Source: Kitasatospora sp. NBC_01287
Lineage (GTDB): Bacteria > Actinomycetota > Actinomycetes > Streptomycetales > Streptomycetaceae
Assembly (NCBI RefSeq): GCF_026340565.1
Contig: NZ_JAPEPB010000001.1
Span: forward strand, 186,001 to 250,000
Direction of reading: 5' to 3'
DNA: 64,000 nt
The notes beneath the pieces were generated by a model. It saw nothing but the letters and a program-made list of their open reading frames with translations. It made no database searches and was not told the origin of the DNA. Both the position numbers and the translations under genes were made by a program. Positions 1 through 13,700 of this stretch are shown one piece after another (positions within the stretch are counted from its first letter, which is position 1; the number at the start of each line of letters is the position of its first letter).

Positions 1-3000
1 TTGCCGTCACCGGCCTGGTACTCCAGGCTCAACAGCTCGACCGAGGCGCGGACCTGGGCCTTGTTCACCAGGAGCCGGTGTCCGGCGACGGGTGTGGCGA
101 TGTCGTCGCCCCGGGTGGCCGGGCCGAGGCCGGCCGAGAGCCCGCTGTGGCCGAGGTTCTGGCGTGCCACGTCGCCGAGCCGGCGCCAGGTGCCCTTGCC
201 GAAGAACTGCGGGCCGCGCGCCCGGATGATGTCGGAGATGCCGGAGGAGTCCGCGATCCAGCGGGTGACGTCGACGTCGCGCAGGCCCTCGGTCCACACT
301 CGCGCGGGTGGCACCCGGACCGGGACCGGCGCGGGAGCGGGAGCGGGCCCGCCGCCGAGCAGCCGGTCCCGCTCCTGCCCCTGGCGGAAGTGGTCGACGC
401 GAGCCTGCTGCGCGGCGTCCGGCCGGGCCTGGAAGGTCGCCGGCTCGTCCCTCCGCAGGTCGTGGGCCTCGGACTTCTGGATGGTGGCGGTGAACCCGAA
501 GTCCACGGCGGCCGCGCCGCGCCGGGGGGCGACCGCGCGCCGGACGGACCGGACGGTGCTGCTGCGGTCGCCGTGGATGACGCTGCGCACCTTGCGCAGG
601 AGGACGTCCCCGACGCCGGGGTCGGGCGTGCCCGCGGGCCGGTTCTCGTAGCTGAAGGCGGTCCGGTCGTTGAGGCCGAGGGCGCGCCGGCCGTTCGGCG
701 GCTGCGGGGCCGCCGCGATGTTGGCCAGCACCTGCGCCTTGAACCGCTCGGACATCGGCTCCAGCACGACGCGCTCGCTGTTGTGGCCGCTGACCAGCGG
801 CCGCCTGGTCATGGTGAGGACCAGGCGGGCGCGGCCCTCGGCCTTGACGGCGTCCTGCTTGCTCTTGGAGGTCATGCCGGTGGAGGCGGAGCCGATGGTG
901 GTCCGGTGCCGGTCGTCGCCCCAACCCCGGCTGACGCCGCCGCCGCCGACGAGGGCGGCGCCGTCCGGCAGCGGGTTGCTGGTGCCCAGGGCGCTGACGT
1001 TGACCACGTTGCCGGGGCTGCCGGAGCCGCCGTGGTCGTCGTGCTCGGCGAAGCTGCGCTGCCCGGCCGTGCCGGTGTTGAACTCCGTGGTGCCGGCGTC
1101 GCCGATGACCCGCAGCGTGCTGACCGAGGCGCTGATCCGGACCTCGCTGCGGCCGTGGCGCAGCACGATGTCGCCGCCGGACATGGCGGGCTTGAGCGAG
1201 GAGACCAGCCCGTCGTCGGCGATGTGGTCGGCGATCTTCTCGCGCATGCCCGCCCAGTCGTCGCCGAGGACCGACCGGCCCTGGTCGTCGATGCGGCGCA
1301 GGGTCTCGTCGATGCCGGCCCGGCCCCGGGCGGGAGGCGGCGGAGCGGGGAGCGGCGGAGCGGGGAGCGCGGGCGGGTTGGCGGCGGGCGGGTTGGCGGC
1401 GGGCGGGTTGGCGGCGGGGGCGTTGCCCTGGGCGGCGGCCGGGGCCGGCTGCCGGGCCTGCCGGGCGGCCAGGTCGGCCGGGTCCTCGTGGACCGGGAAG
1501 ACGTCGGTGACGATGTCGGAGGAGCCGAGCCGGAAGCTCCGCGTGATGCGGTCGGGCACCGCCGTGCGGGGTGCCGGGTCCACCGCGCCGGGGACGCGGC
1601 CGTCCCGCTCGGGCACCGCCACCACCGCGTGGTTCAGGGTGACGGGACCCGCGGCGCCGGGGGCGAAGGTGCGGTCGCCGTTGCGCAGGTTGAAGTCCAC
1701 ATCGAAGTGGACCGGCCCGGTGAACAGGGCGGCGGGCTCAACGGTCTTGCCACGACTGACCGTTGCCCCGGACCCGTCGGTAGTCATGCTCTGCGAGAAG
1801 TCGTAGAGCCGGTTGTAGGCGGCGTTGACGGTGGCGTGCGGGAGCTTGAACTTGACGGGTACGCCCAGGATGTGGCGCACCCGGGTGTCGCGGACGATGC
1901 CGGTGGTGGAGCGCTGCTGGCTGCCGAGTTCGAACTCGAAGCTCTTGACACTCTCGGTGTGGTTCATCGCGCCCAGGCGCGCGCCGACCACGACGGTGCC
2001 CTTCCACCCGGCGGTGTCCACCTCGATCTCGATCCGGCCGCCGCGCGTGATCCGCGAGAGCCGGCCCTTGAGCGCGAACGGGTCGAGCTTCTGCCGCAGT
2101 TGCTGCCGCAGGTCGTCGGGCAGCCGGGTGAGGCCGAGGCCGGTCCGCAACCGCCGCTCGACCTGGTCGAGCAGTCGGGTGTCCTGCGGGCCGAGGCTGT
2201 GCAGCACGTCGGAGGCGCCCATCGCACCCCGGTCGGTGAACCGGCGCGGCGGGTTGAGCGGCCGCGCGAGCGCGGGACGGGCCTTGAAGGGGACGGGCGC
2301 GGGGGCCGGGGCGGGAGCGGGGGCGGTGGCGGTGTGCCCGCCTGCGGCCGGAGCGGGAGCAGGGGCTGGAACGTGGGCCGGGGCGGGGGCGGGAGCCGCC
2401 GGGGGGCGGAACTCGGCGGGGCCCGGCGCGGTCACCACGTGCTGGAGGGTGTCGCGCGAGTCCATGCTGAACTCCGCCTCCAGCGGCACCGACAGCGGCG
2501 CCCGCGCGACGCCGTTCCGGGTGAACCGCACGTCGACGGTGACGTCGGAGTCGAAGAGCGCCTGCGGCTGCTGGTACTTGCCGTTGGCGTAGACCTTGCC
2601 GGCCGAGCCGGAGCGCCAGCCGACCCGGCTCCGGTGCTGGGCGGTATAACTGGCCTGGAGGTCGGCCAGATGCGGCTCCGACGCCTCGTGGCCGCCGCCG
2701 CCCGCACCCGCGGTGTCGGTGCTGCCGGTGGTGCCGGTGGTGCCGGCGCCTCCGTTGTCGCCCGGGTGGCCGCCACCCTGCGGCTGCTCGCTCCCGCCCC
2801 CCACGTGCGGCTTCATGTTGGCCTCACCGCCGGCGACGGTGCCCAGCGCCCAGGTGCGGGAGAAGATCGTGCGGTGCGCCTCGGAGGAGCCGGTCTCGGC
2901 GACCGCGTTCAGCTCGGCGCCCGCGTCCTCCCGCTTGAAGGCCATCCGGGTGAGCCGGGCGGTGGCCGACACCTGGAATCCGTGGCGCTGCAGCACCGCC

Positions 3001-4770
3001 TTCAACTCCGGTGTCTCCAGGCTGAGTCCGCGCGTCATCGAGGTCAGGTGAGCGGAGACCAGGGTGTGGCCGAAGGTGTCCAGCACCTCCTCCCTGACGT
3101 CCTCCCAGATGTCCGCGTACTCGGTGCGGCCGATGGTGTCGATCCGCGCGCGCAGGCGCGCCACGCTGCCCAGGTCACGCGTGGTCACCGTGTCCGGCAG
3201 ACCGTGGCCCGCCTGCGGGTCGGCCGGGTCGGGGCCCCAGACCGTGTCCGGCGGCCTGGCCACGGTGTCGCCCGCGTTGAACCGGGTGAACTGCCGTGGC
3301 CGCGTGGCCGCCGGGGCGACGAACCGGTTGGGGTTCACCACACCGACGGCGGTCGGCGGGGCGGCCGGGGCCGGCCGGGCCTCCTGCTGCTCGACCAGGG
3401 TGGTGAAGTCCACCGAGCTGGGCACGATCGCGTGTTCGAGCTCGGTGGTCCCGCGAACCCGGCCGAGCCGCACCCGCAGGGCGCTCTCGCCGGTGAACAC
3501 CGCGCCCGGGGTCTTCAACTTGGTGGTGACGGTGACGTCCTGGCCGGAGCCGGAGATCTCGATCCGCTCCCGACCGCGCTGCTGGGAGCCGCTGAAGCCG
3601 AACATGCCGGGAATGAACCGGGTGACGTTGACCAGCATCGGCACCTGGCCCAGGTGACCGCGGGTGCTCTGCTCATGGCCCGAACGCACAACGCCGGTAC
3701 CGACGTTGAACTCGGTGGTGGCGGTGTTGCGGACGTGCTCCATGCTGCGCACCGACGCGCCGATCTCCACCACGGCCTTCGTCCGGCTGAAGAACCCGCC
3801 CGGGATCTCGATCCGCAGCGGCTGGCCCGACATCATCCCCTTGAGGTCCTGGTGCAGACCGCCGAGGTCCAGCTCCGCCCCCAGCTCGGGCCGCACCGTG
3901 GAGTGCCAGTGCCGGTTGCCGTAGATCCGGACGCCCTCCGCGTCCAGATCGCGCAGCACCGACTCGACGCCCTTGCTGGTGATCGCGCCGGCGCCGTCAC
4001 GGCGGGTGGCCGAGACGTCCAGGACGATGTCGGAGCTGCCCAGGCGGTGGCTGTCCGCCACCCGTTGCGGCACCAGGAAGTGCGTGGCCGCCGGCGGCAC
4101 GGCCCCGTTCACCCCCGACCCCCGGGTCTCGCCGTGCGGCACCGCCACCGTGGTCACGATGTCCAGCTCCGGGCGGCGGTCGGCCATCGGCAGGTGCTGC
4201 CCGAGGCGGGTGACCTCGGAGAAGTCCAGTGTGAGGTGCATCCGGGTGCCGAACAGGGAGGCGGCCTCGGTGGTCTTGCCACGGGCGATGGTGCGCGCGC
4301 CGTCGTTGCGCTGCCCCAGAGTCAGGCGATCGTGCAGGTAGCCGACCTGGGGGGTGTAGTTCGCCTTGCCCCAGCTGAACTTGGTGCTGAGGTTGGCCAG
4401 CCAGCGGTGCCGCCGCTCCTTGATCCGCCCGAGCACCAGCTGGTGTTCGGCGCCGCCCTCGAACTCCAGCTTGGGAGCGTCCGAGAGGTAGAGCGAATCC
4501 TCCACCCGGACCCGCATCTTGAGCTTGCCGGTGAAGCCGCCCGCCTTGAACGGGGCCTCCCAGGCATCACCGCGCGAGAGCGCGGACAGCCGGGGCTTGA
4601 GCGCGCCGCCGCCGAAGAACGCGTCCGCGATGGTCCGCCCGGCGTCGTGGTCGCCCAGCGCGTCGCCGACCGCCCGCTCGATCCGGCGAACGATCTGGCG
4701 GTCCCGGCCGCGCAGACTGACCACCAGGTCGGACGCGCCGAGCTGCCGCTGATCGGCCATCCGGGCGGGC
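1..4770 (-). repeat. Second ~1,700-residue repeat unit (continues past the left edge)
   Basis: This is the C-terminal copy of the unit at 7200-12410. Matching LGxSD motifs lie near 4742, 4041, 2217 and 1532, and the phrase GMTSKSK recurs near 870. The offset from copy one drifts from about 7.64 kb to 7.77 kb, so small insertions separate the copies. By alignment with copy one, roughly 0.5 kb of this unit should lie beyond position 1 before any C-terminal effector domain. Confidence 0.75.
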
Positions 4771-7700
4771 GGCAGGCGCCGGTCGCCCGGCGGCACGGGA
4801 GTGCGGGCGGCGAAGGCGGGATCGTAGAGCGGGTGGTCGGTCCAGTTCGGATCGCGCGGCCGGACCGGCGGAGCGGGCGGCGGAGCGGGCGGCGGGGCCG
4901 GTGCGTCGTGCTGGGGGCGGCGGGGGGCGGTGGGGGCGGTGTCGGTGGGCCTGGCGCCGGTGGGCCTCGTGTTGGTGGGCCTCGTGTTGGTGGGCCTGGC
5001 GGCGGCTGTCGGGTCGTCAGCCGGGCGGCGGAGCGGGGCGGGTGGCGGGGTCGGGTCGTCGGCACCCTGCCGGCGCGGCTCGCTCCGGGTGAACCAGTCG
5101 GTGAAGCGCGAACGCGACGCGGTGGGCCGGCTGCGCTGCTCGCCGGGACGGGTCATCTCGATGCGGTCGGCCGGCTGCCGGGGGTTGCCCGGATCGCGGG
5201 GCTCCGCCAGGCCGCCGAGCGCGTCGGCGGCCTGGGCACGCGTCGGACGCTGGGGCGGCTGGGGCCGGGTCGCGTGCTGGAGCGGCCGGGCCGGAGTCGG
5301 ATGCTCGTCGGTGTCGCTGCCGGTGGTGCTGTCCGCCCGCTGGATCGGTTCGGGGAGCTCGGCGCGCGCGGGACGGATCGGCCGGGCCACGGGCATCGGG
5401 GGCGGCGGGGGCGTGTCCTCGATGCTCAGGTGCGTCGACGAGGACGGGGGCAGGTCTTCACCCTGCTCGGTCGAACCGCTGCCGCTGCCCTCGGCGTCCA
5501 GCTCGCGCGGTGCGCCCAACGGGGTCGGCGTCGCCGGGTCCAGCACGGGAGTCCGGCCGGGTGGCCGCAGCGAGGCGTCCTCGCGGTGCGGCTCGACCGG
5601 CGAGGACGAGGGGCCGTCGAGCACGGAGCCGTGCGACGGCAGCACCGTCGGCACGGAGGACGACCGCACCAGCCGCGGGCGGCTCGGAGCGAGCGCCGCG
5701 GAATTCTCGCCGTGCGGCTCGACCGGCGACGACGTCGGGCCGTCGAACACGGACCCGTGCGGCGGCGGCAGCGTCGGCGTCGCGGGCGGCTCCAGCACTG
5801 TCGACGCGGACGGCTCGGGGCTCTGCTCGCGCACGGGAGTGTGCGGCTCGCTGGGTGGGAGGGCGATGCGAGTGGGGTCGGAGACGGGGTCGACCCAGGT
5901 GTGCTGACGCTGGACCACCGGAGCCTGCTCGCGCGCCTGCCGCCAGGCCGGATCGTCCTGCGCGCCGAGCGGACGCGGCGGCGAAGCGGCGCCGGCCCGA
6001 CTTCCCTCCGCCTGCTGCCTGTCCCCCACCGGATGCGGCGCAGGGGTCTGCGCCCCCGGGCGCGGCGCTCGGGGCGAGACACCCTGGGCGGAGCCCTCCG
6101 CGCCGTGCTGCTGGGTGCCGCCCGTACGCGCGGGCTCCTCCGGCAGGACGGTCGGGGCGCTCGGCCCGGGCGGTGTCGTGCCAGGGGCCGAGGAGGACTC
6201 GATGGGAGCCGACCGCTGGTCGTCGGCCGAATCGGTGGCCGCCGTGGACGTCACCTCGGACGTCACCTCGGTGGTCACCACGGACGTCACCTCGGACGTC
6301 ACCTCGGTGGTCACCGTGGGCGTCACGACGCGACGGCCCGCGTCCGCGTCCGCGTCGATGGTGAGGGGCGCCCGAGTCAGGCTGTCGCTCTCCTCGGAGG
6401 ACTGTGGCGGCACGGTCGGCACCGCGGACCTGTCCGGCCGCGCCACCACAGGCCGGCTCGCCGGCTCCGCCGGCAGACGTGGGGGCTCGACGGTGCCCAG
6501 GACCGAGCCCAGGGGCCGGATCACCGGCTCCTCGGCCGGATCGAGGCCCAGCGCCAGGATCTGCTCCCGCCCGGGTTCCCGCAGCGGCGCCGGCGCGGGA
6601 GCAGCTGCGCTCAGACGCGTACGGGACTCAGGCTGACGAACAGTCAGGGATGGCTGGGGGTGCGCCGTTTCGTCCCGGACCGGAGCGGGCGGCAGGTCGG
6701 CGGCGGAAGTTCCCTGGGTCTCGGCAGAGCGGGGGCCCCCGGTCGGGAGGGCGGCCGGACGGGGCGCGCCCTGCGGCCGCAGGCCGTCGGCGTCCAGCTG
6801 CGGTGGCGTGCGCGGCTCGCCCGGCAGCGGCCGGATCTGCGGCAGCGGCGCGGTGGGGCGCACCGGCGCCTTCTCGGCCTGACGGGGCGTCAACCGGGGA
6901 GTGGTGCCGTCCTGGCTGCCGTTCGCGCCCAGGCCCGTGCCCAGCACCGGACGCTGCTGCTGCGCCGGACGCTGCCGCTCTCCCCCGCCTGCGCTCGGCA
7001 GCGTCGTGGGCGTTGTCCTGGGCGTTGTCCGGGGCGTTGTCCGGGGCGTCGTCCTCGGCGCCGGGGTGCGGGCCGACCGGGGTGTGGAGGACTCCGCGAC
7101 GGAGGAGGACCCCGCGTCGGAAGGGTGCGGGAACCGGTCGTAGCGGCGGGGCGGGTAGCTGCCGAAGAGGGCCCCGTCGTCCGGGTCCTCCGCCGCCAGG
7201 AAGCTCTCAAGTCCGCTGCCGCGCTGCCCGCCTGAGGTGGAAGGGGTGGCGGATGGCCGCGGCCGCGACCCCGGTCGCGTGGGCGGACCGCCGCCCACGT
7301 CGCCGGTGCGTCCCCGGGCCCCCGACGCGCCCCCCGGAGCGCCCACCGGCGCCGGCGCCCTGCCGTCGCGCCGGTCGTCGGCGAAGAGCAGGGTGTCGCC
7401 CGGCCCGTGCTGGGCCGTGCCGGTCTCGTGCTCGGGGATGTCGAGGGTGACCGGGACGATGCCGCGCTCCCGCACCTGGCGGCCGCCGTCCACGAAGGTG
7501 ACGGTGACCTCGGCGTAGCCGGTGAACCGGGCCATCGGCGTGTTGAACTTGCCGCTGGCGATGACACGGCCGCCCTGCTCCAGCATCGCGCCGGCGCGCT
7601 TGCGGTGCTGGTAGCCGCCGGTCAGCAGCCCGGTGGCCTCGGCCGAGCCCGCGCTGCCCTCGGCGCCGATCTGCAGCTGGCCACCGGAGTTGTGCCAGCT

Positions 7701-10700
7701 CAGCGCGGTGTGGCGGGTGGTGCCGGAGACCTCGCCGGCCGGGCTGAGCTCGACGTTGCGGTCGGTGGACTGGTACTCGAGGTTCAGCACCTTCACCGAG
7801 GCCCGGATCTGGGCCCGGTTGGTGAGCAGCCGCAGCCGCCCCGCGGTGGGCGTGGTGATGTCGTCGCCGCGGGTGGCCGCGCCGAAGCCGGCGGAGAGCC
7901 CGCTGTGGCCCAGGCCCTGCTGGGCGACCACGCCCAGCCGCCGCCAGGTGCCGCCGCCGAAGAAGCGCGGGCCGCGCATCCGGATGATGTCGCCGATGCC
8001 GGAGGAGTCGCCTATCCAGCGGGTGACGTCCACGTCGCGCAGGCCCTCGGTCCACACCCGCTCCGGGGGCACCCGCACCGTCACGGGCGGGCCGGGCGGG
8101 TTGCTGCCGCCCGCCTGTCCCTGGAGCCGGGCGCGCTCGGCCTGTTCGAAGGCGGTGCGCTGCGCGGCCTCGGTCGCGTCGGGGCGGGCCACGAAGGCGG
8201 GGGGCTCGCCGGTCCGCAGCGGGCGGGCCTCGGACTCCAGCAGGGTGGCGTGGAAGCCCACGTCGAGGGCGGCCTGGGCTCGCCGGGGCGCGGCCAGTCG
8301 GCGCAGGGTGCGGATGGTGTGGCTGTGGTCGCCGTAGACGACGCTGCGCACGCTCTGGGCGAAGCCGTGCGGTACACCGCCGAGCGCGCGCGGGGGCAGC
8401 GGGCGACCGCCCTGGATGCTGAGGACCGGCTGGTGCGCCTCGGGCGGATTGCCGTTCGCCGCAGGCTTGTTGTAGACGCGGGTGGGATCGGTGACCCGCC
8501 GGCGGAAGTCCGCGGAGGCCGGCTCCGGCACGACCCGCTCGCTGTGCCCGAGCCGGATCAGCGGCTTGCGGGTCATGGTGAAGACCAGCCGGGCCTCGCC
8601 CTGCGCGCTCACCGCGGGGTTCTTGCTCTTGGAGGTCATGCCGGTCGAGGCGGAGCCGACGGACGCCAGGTGCTCGTCGTGGCCCCAGGAGTGCACCGCG
8701 CCGCCGCCGGCCAGGACGGCGGCGCCGTCGGGGAACGGGTTGGAGGTGCCCTGGACGCTGACGTTCACCACGTTGCCGGGACTGCCGGAGCCGCCGTGGT
8801 CGTCGTGCTCGGCGAAGGTGCGCTGGGTGCCGGTGCCGGTGTTGAACTCGGTCGTGCCGGTCGCGCCGGTGACCTCCAGCCTGCTGACGTCGGAGCTGAT
8901 CCGGACCTCGCTGCGGCCGTGGCGCAGCACGATCTCGCCGCCCGACATGGCGGGCTTGAGGGCGGGCACCAACCCGTCGCCCTGGATCAGGTCGACGATC
9001 TTCTGGCGCATGCCCGGCCAGTCACCGCCCAGCGTGGCCCGGCCGGTGGGGTTCAGCCGGTCGACCGACTGCTCGACGACCTCGCGGTTGCGACCGACCG
9101 GGACGGGCGCCGCCGCGCCGCCACCGGCGTGGGCCGGGCCAGCGGCGTGGGCCGGGCCACCGGCGTGGGCCGGGCCACCGGCGGCGTGGGCGGCGGCGGG
9201 CGGCGGGGCGTGGGGGGCGGGCTGGAGCAGGTGCACGTCGGTGACGATGTCGGAGGAGCCGAGCCGGTAGCTCTGCCGGATCCGGTCCGGCACGGCGGTG
9301 GTGGGGGCGGGGGCGACCGCGGCGGGGTCGGGGGCGTCGCGCAGCGGCACGGCCACCACCGTGTCGGGCAGGGTGACCGGGAACTGGTGGTCGAAGCGCT
9401 CCAGGCGGCGGCCCAGGTTGACGTCGACGCTGAAGTCGGCCGGCCCGGTGAAGAGACCGGCTTGCTCAACCGTCTTTCCCCGGCTGACCGTTGATCCCGA
9501 TCCCTCGGTGGTCATGCTGTCCGAGAAGTCGTAGAGCCGGTTGTAGGAGAGGTTGACGGTGGTGTGCGGCAGCTTGAACTTGAGCGGGATGCCGACGATG
9601 TGCCGCACGCGCTGGTCGCGCACGATCCCCACGGTGGAGCGCTGCTGGCTTCCGAGCTCGAACTCGAACTTGTCGACGTTCTCGGTGTGCGTCATGCGGC
9701 CCATCCGGGCCCCGACCGCGATGCTGCCCGACCAGCCGCCGGCGTCGACCTTGATGACGATCCGGCCGCCGCGGGTGAGCCGGGAGAGCTGGCCCTTCAG
9801 CGCGAACGGGTCGAGCTGCTCGCGCAGTTGCTGGTGCAGCTCGTCCGGCAGGGGGTCGCCGAGACGGGTCCGCAGCTGCCGCTCGACCTGGTCGAGCAGC
9901 CGGGTGTCCTGCGGGCCGAGGCTGTGCAGCACGTCGGAGGCGCCCAGCGCGCCCCGGTCGGCGATCCGGGGCGGGGGGTCATGCCGGGTCGCCGGCGCGG
10001 CGCGGGGCACGAACGGGGCGGGCGGTGCCGGGGGGTGGGCGGCGGCGGGCCCGGCCGCGGCGGGCTGCGGCCGGGTGAACACCGCCTCTCCGTTGACGTC
10101 CGCCTGGGCGGCGTTGGTGTCCCGGGCGTCCATGCTGAACTCGGCGTTCAGCGGCTCCGTGTGCTCCCGGACCGGGTCGCCCTGCCGGCTGAAGCGGAGG
10201 TCGATCTCCACCCGGGAGTTGAACAGCGCCTGCGGCTGGCCGTACTTGCCGTTCGCGTAGACCTTGCCGGCCTGCCCGGACCGCCAGCCGATCCGGGTGC
10301 GGCGCTGCTGGGCGTAGCTGCCCTGGATGTCCAGTGCCTCGGCGGTCTCCATCGGCGGGGCCGCCTCGGCGTGCCCTCCGCCGGCGTCCTGGCCGGCACC
10401 TCCGCCGGCACCTCCGCCGGCGCCGCTCTCGCCCGCACCGTCCTTGGCGACGACCTGGTGCAGCACCGCCTCGCCGCCGCCGACCCCGCCGCCGGCCAGG
10501 GTGCGGGAGAAGATGGTGCGGTCGGCCTCGGCCGTGCCGGTCTCGGCGACCGCGTTCAGCTCGGCCTTGGTGTCCAGCCGCTTGTACTCCATCTCGACCA
10601 CCCGCGCCGTGGCCGACACGTGCAGCCCGTGCCGCCGCAGCGTCTCCCCCAACTCCCCTGTCTCCAGCGGCAGTCCACGGGTCATCGAGGGCAGGTGGGC

Positions 10701-13700
10701 GGAGACCATGGCGTGCCCGAAGGTGTCGATGACCTCCTCGCGGACGTCCTCCCAGACGTCGGGGAAGTGCTGGCGGCCGATGGTGTCCAACCGGTCGTGC
10801 AGGGCCGAGACATCGGCCAGGTCGCGGGTGGTCACCGTGTCGCGCAGGCCGTAGGGGCCGGCCGGCGGGTGGTGCGCGTCCGGGCCGCCCCAGACCGAGT
10901 GCGGGGGCTGCGCGACCGGGTCGCCCGGGTTCCGGGTCAGCCGGGGCACCGGGGTCTTTGCCCCGGTGGCGGTGAAGCGGGTCGGATCGGGCCCGCCGGG
11001 CGGCGCCGGCCGCACCTCGTGCGCCTCGCTCTGCTCGACCAGCGCGGTGAAGTTCACCTCGGCGGTGGCGCCGCCGACCCGGTCCTCACGCAGGTTCTCC
11101 ACCCGGACGAAGTGGAAGTCGAGTCCGCCGGTCCCGCCGAAGACCGCGCCGGGGGCCTTGAGCTTGGTGGTCACCGTGACGTCGTGGGAGGAGCCGCCGA
11201 TCTCCACCCGCTCCCGGCCGCGCTGCTGGGAGCCGGTGAAGCCGAACATGCCCGGCAGGTACTTCATCACGTTGCCGACCACCGGGAGCTGCCCCAGATG
11301 GCCCCGGTGCACCTGGCGGCGCTGCGAACGGGACACGCCGGTGCCGACGTTGAACTCGGTGGTGCCGGTGTTGCGCTGGTGCTCCATGGTCCGGACGTGC
11401 GCGCCGACCTCGACCACCGCCTTGGTCCAGCCGAGGAAGTTGGCCGGCACCTCGATCCGCAGCCGGTCGCCCGCCATCATCCCCTTGAGGTCCTGGTGCA
11501 GCCCGCCCAGGTCGATCTGGGACTTCAGCTCCGGGCGCACCGTGTTCTGCCAGAAGTCGTTGCCGAAGACCCGCCGCCCCTCGGGGTCCAGCTGGTGCAG
11601 CACCGCGTCGACGCCCTTGATCTCCTGATGGGTCGTCGGGTGGGTCTGCCCGGCCGACACGTCCAGCACGATGTCCGAGCCGCCGAGCCGCTGCGTGTGC
11701 ACGACCCGGTCCGGCGGGGCGAAGAGCCGGTCCGGGACGGCCGCCGCACCGTGCCGGTCCCCGGTCTCCGGGCGCGGCACGGCCACGGTCGCCGAGATGT
11801 CCACCGGCACCCGGTGGTTCCCCGGCAGGTGCTTCAGCTCGCCGAACCGGGTGACGTCCGAGAAGTCCAGCTCCAGACGGAAGTTGGCGCCGAAGAGGGT
11901 GCCTTCCTCGGTGGTCTTGCCACGGGCGATGGTGCGGGCCCCGTCACCGCGCAGCTTGGTGTTGAGCCGGTCGTAGGTGTAGCCGACCTGGGGGGTGAAG
12001 TCGCCCTTCTTCCACTTGAACTTGCCGGAGAGGTTGGCGAGGTAGCGGTTGCGCCGCTCGCGGGTGCGGCCCACGGTCAGGTGTTGCTCGGCGCCGCCCT
12101 CGAACTCCACCGGCTTCGTCGTCTCGGCCAGGTAGAGCGTCTCGTCCACGCGGACGCGCATCTTGAGCTTGCCGGACCACGGCCCCGCCTTGAACGGCGC
12201 CTCCCAGGCGTCGCCCCGGGAGAGGGCCGAGAGCCGGGGCTTGAGGCCCGACCCACCGAAGAACGCGTCCGCGATGGTGCGCCCGGCCGCGTCATCGCCG
12301 AACGCGGCGCCCACGTGCCGCTCGATCTGCCGGACGATGTCCCGCTCCCGGCCGTGCAGGCTGACCACCAGGTCGGACGCGCCGAGCTGCTGATGGGTCG
12401 CGATCCGCGCCGGCGGCCGGCGCACGGCGTCCGGCGCGGGAGGCCTGGCCGGGGCGAACGCCGGGTCGTGGAGGCGGTGGCCGTCCCAGTTGGGGTCGGG
12501 CACGTGGCGGGCGGGGGCACGACGGGCGGGGGTGGGAGTGGGGGCGGGGACGGGGGTGCGGGTGTCGTGGGTGACGTGGGTGACGTGGGTGGTGGGCGTG
12601 GGCGTGGGGGTGGCGGTCGGGTCGGCGGGGCGGCGGGTGGGCGCGGTGCCGGCCTCGTTGCGGGCCGGGCGCTTCCACTGGAACAGCGAGCGGCGGCCGT
12701 TGCCGGCACTCTCCCGCTCCACCCTGATGCGGTCGGGCCGGGGCGGCCTCAGCTCCATCGAGTCGCCCGGCGCCTGCGGACGCCCGCCGCGTGGCGGGCG
12801 CGGCGCGGCCAGCGCGGCGGCGGCGTCCTCGTGGCTCGGCGTGGCCGAGGGGCCGTCCCGGCGCGGCTGCGGCTGCGGCTGCCGCTGCCGGACCGGGGCG
12901 GTGACGTGGTCGGGGGCCTCCGGAGCGTTCGTGGCCTCGTCCGCTCGGGGGCGCGGCACCTCGGGCTCGCGGACGATCGGCGTCGCGACCACGCGTCGCG
13001 GGGGCAGCGGGGGCGGGAGCGGGCGCTGGTTCGTCGCCTCGTCAGGTCCGTGCTCCGTGCGCGGGTCGAGCACCGGGGTGTGCTCGGAAGCCGACACGGT
13101 GGGCGACGCGGTGGATGACGCGGTGGACGACGCGGTGGGCCGGTTCCGCTCGGTGGCCGCGCTGGAGCCCTGGCCCTCCCGACGCACAACGGGTTCCGGC
13201 ACGCGCGTCTCCGCAGCCCCTGGCGGCAGCACGACCGGCGCGTGCTCGTCCGAGGACTCGTCCACGACAGGCGAGCCCCTGCCGGACGGCGGCTCCACCT
13301 CCGGCGCCGGCCGGGACGGCTCGGGTGTGAGAGTGGCCGGGTCGTCCTCAGGGCGGACCGAACCGGACGGCTCCGCACCGCGGTCCGGTACCAGCACCTG
13401 CTCCTCGCGCGCAGGGGTGCGCGACGGCAGCACCGCGGGCTCCACCTCCGGCACCACCGGGGACGGGTCCTCGGCGCGCGGGAGCGAGGCCAACGGCTCG
13501 GGGGCCTGCTCGCGCACGGGAGTGTGCGGCTCGCTGGCCGGCAGGGGGATGCGGCTGGGGTCGGAGAGCGAGGCCAACGGCTCGGGGCTCTGCTCGCGCA
13601 CGGGAGTGTGCGGCTCGCTGGGTGGGAGGGCGATGCGGGTGGGGTCGGAGACGGGGTCGACCCAGGTGTGCTGACGCTGGACCACCGGAGCCTGCTCGCG

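Noticed and set aside
78..7235. Very long plus-strand open frame opposite the giant gene
   Set aside because: Its protein is Gly/Arg/Val-rich without motifs, and it mirrors the codon structure of the minus-strand gene. It is an antisense by-product of high GC at third positions.
9564..13118. Second long plus-strand open frame opposite the giant gene
   Set aside because: Same reason; the minus strand carries recognisable repeated motifs and this strand does not.
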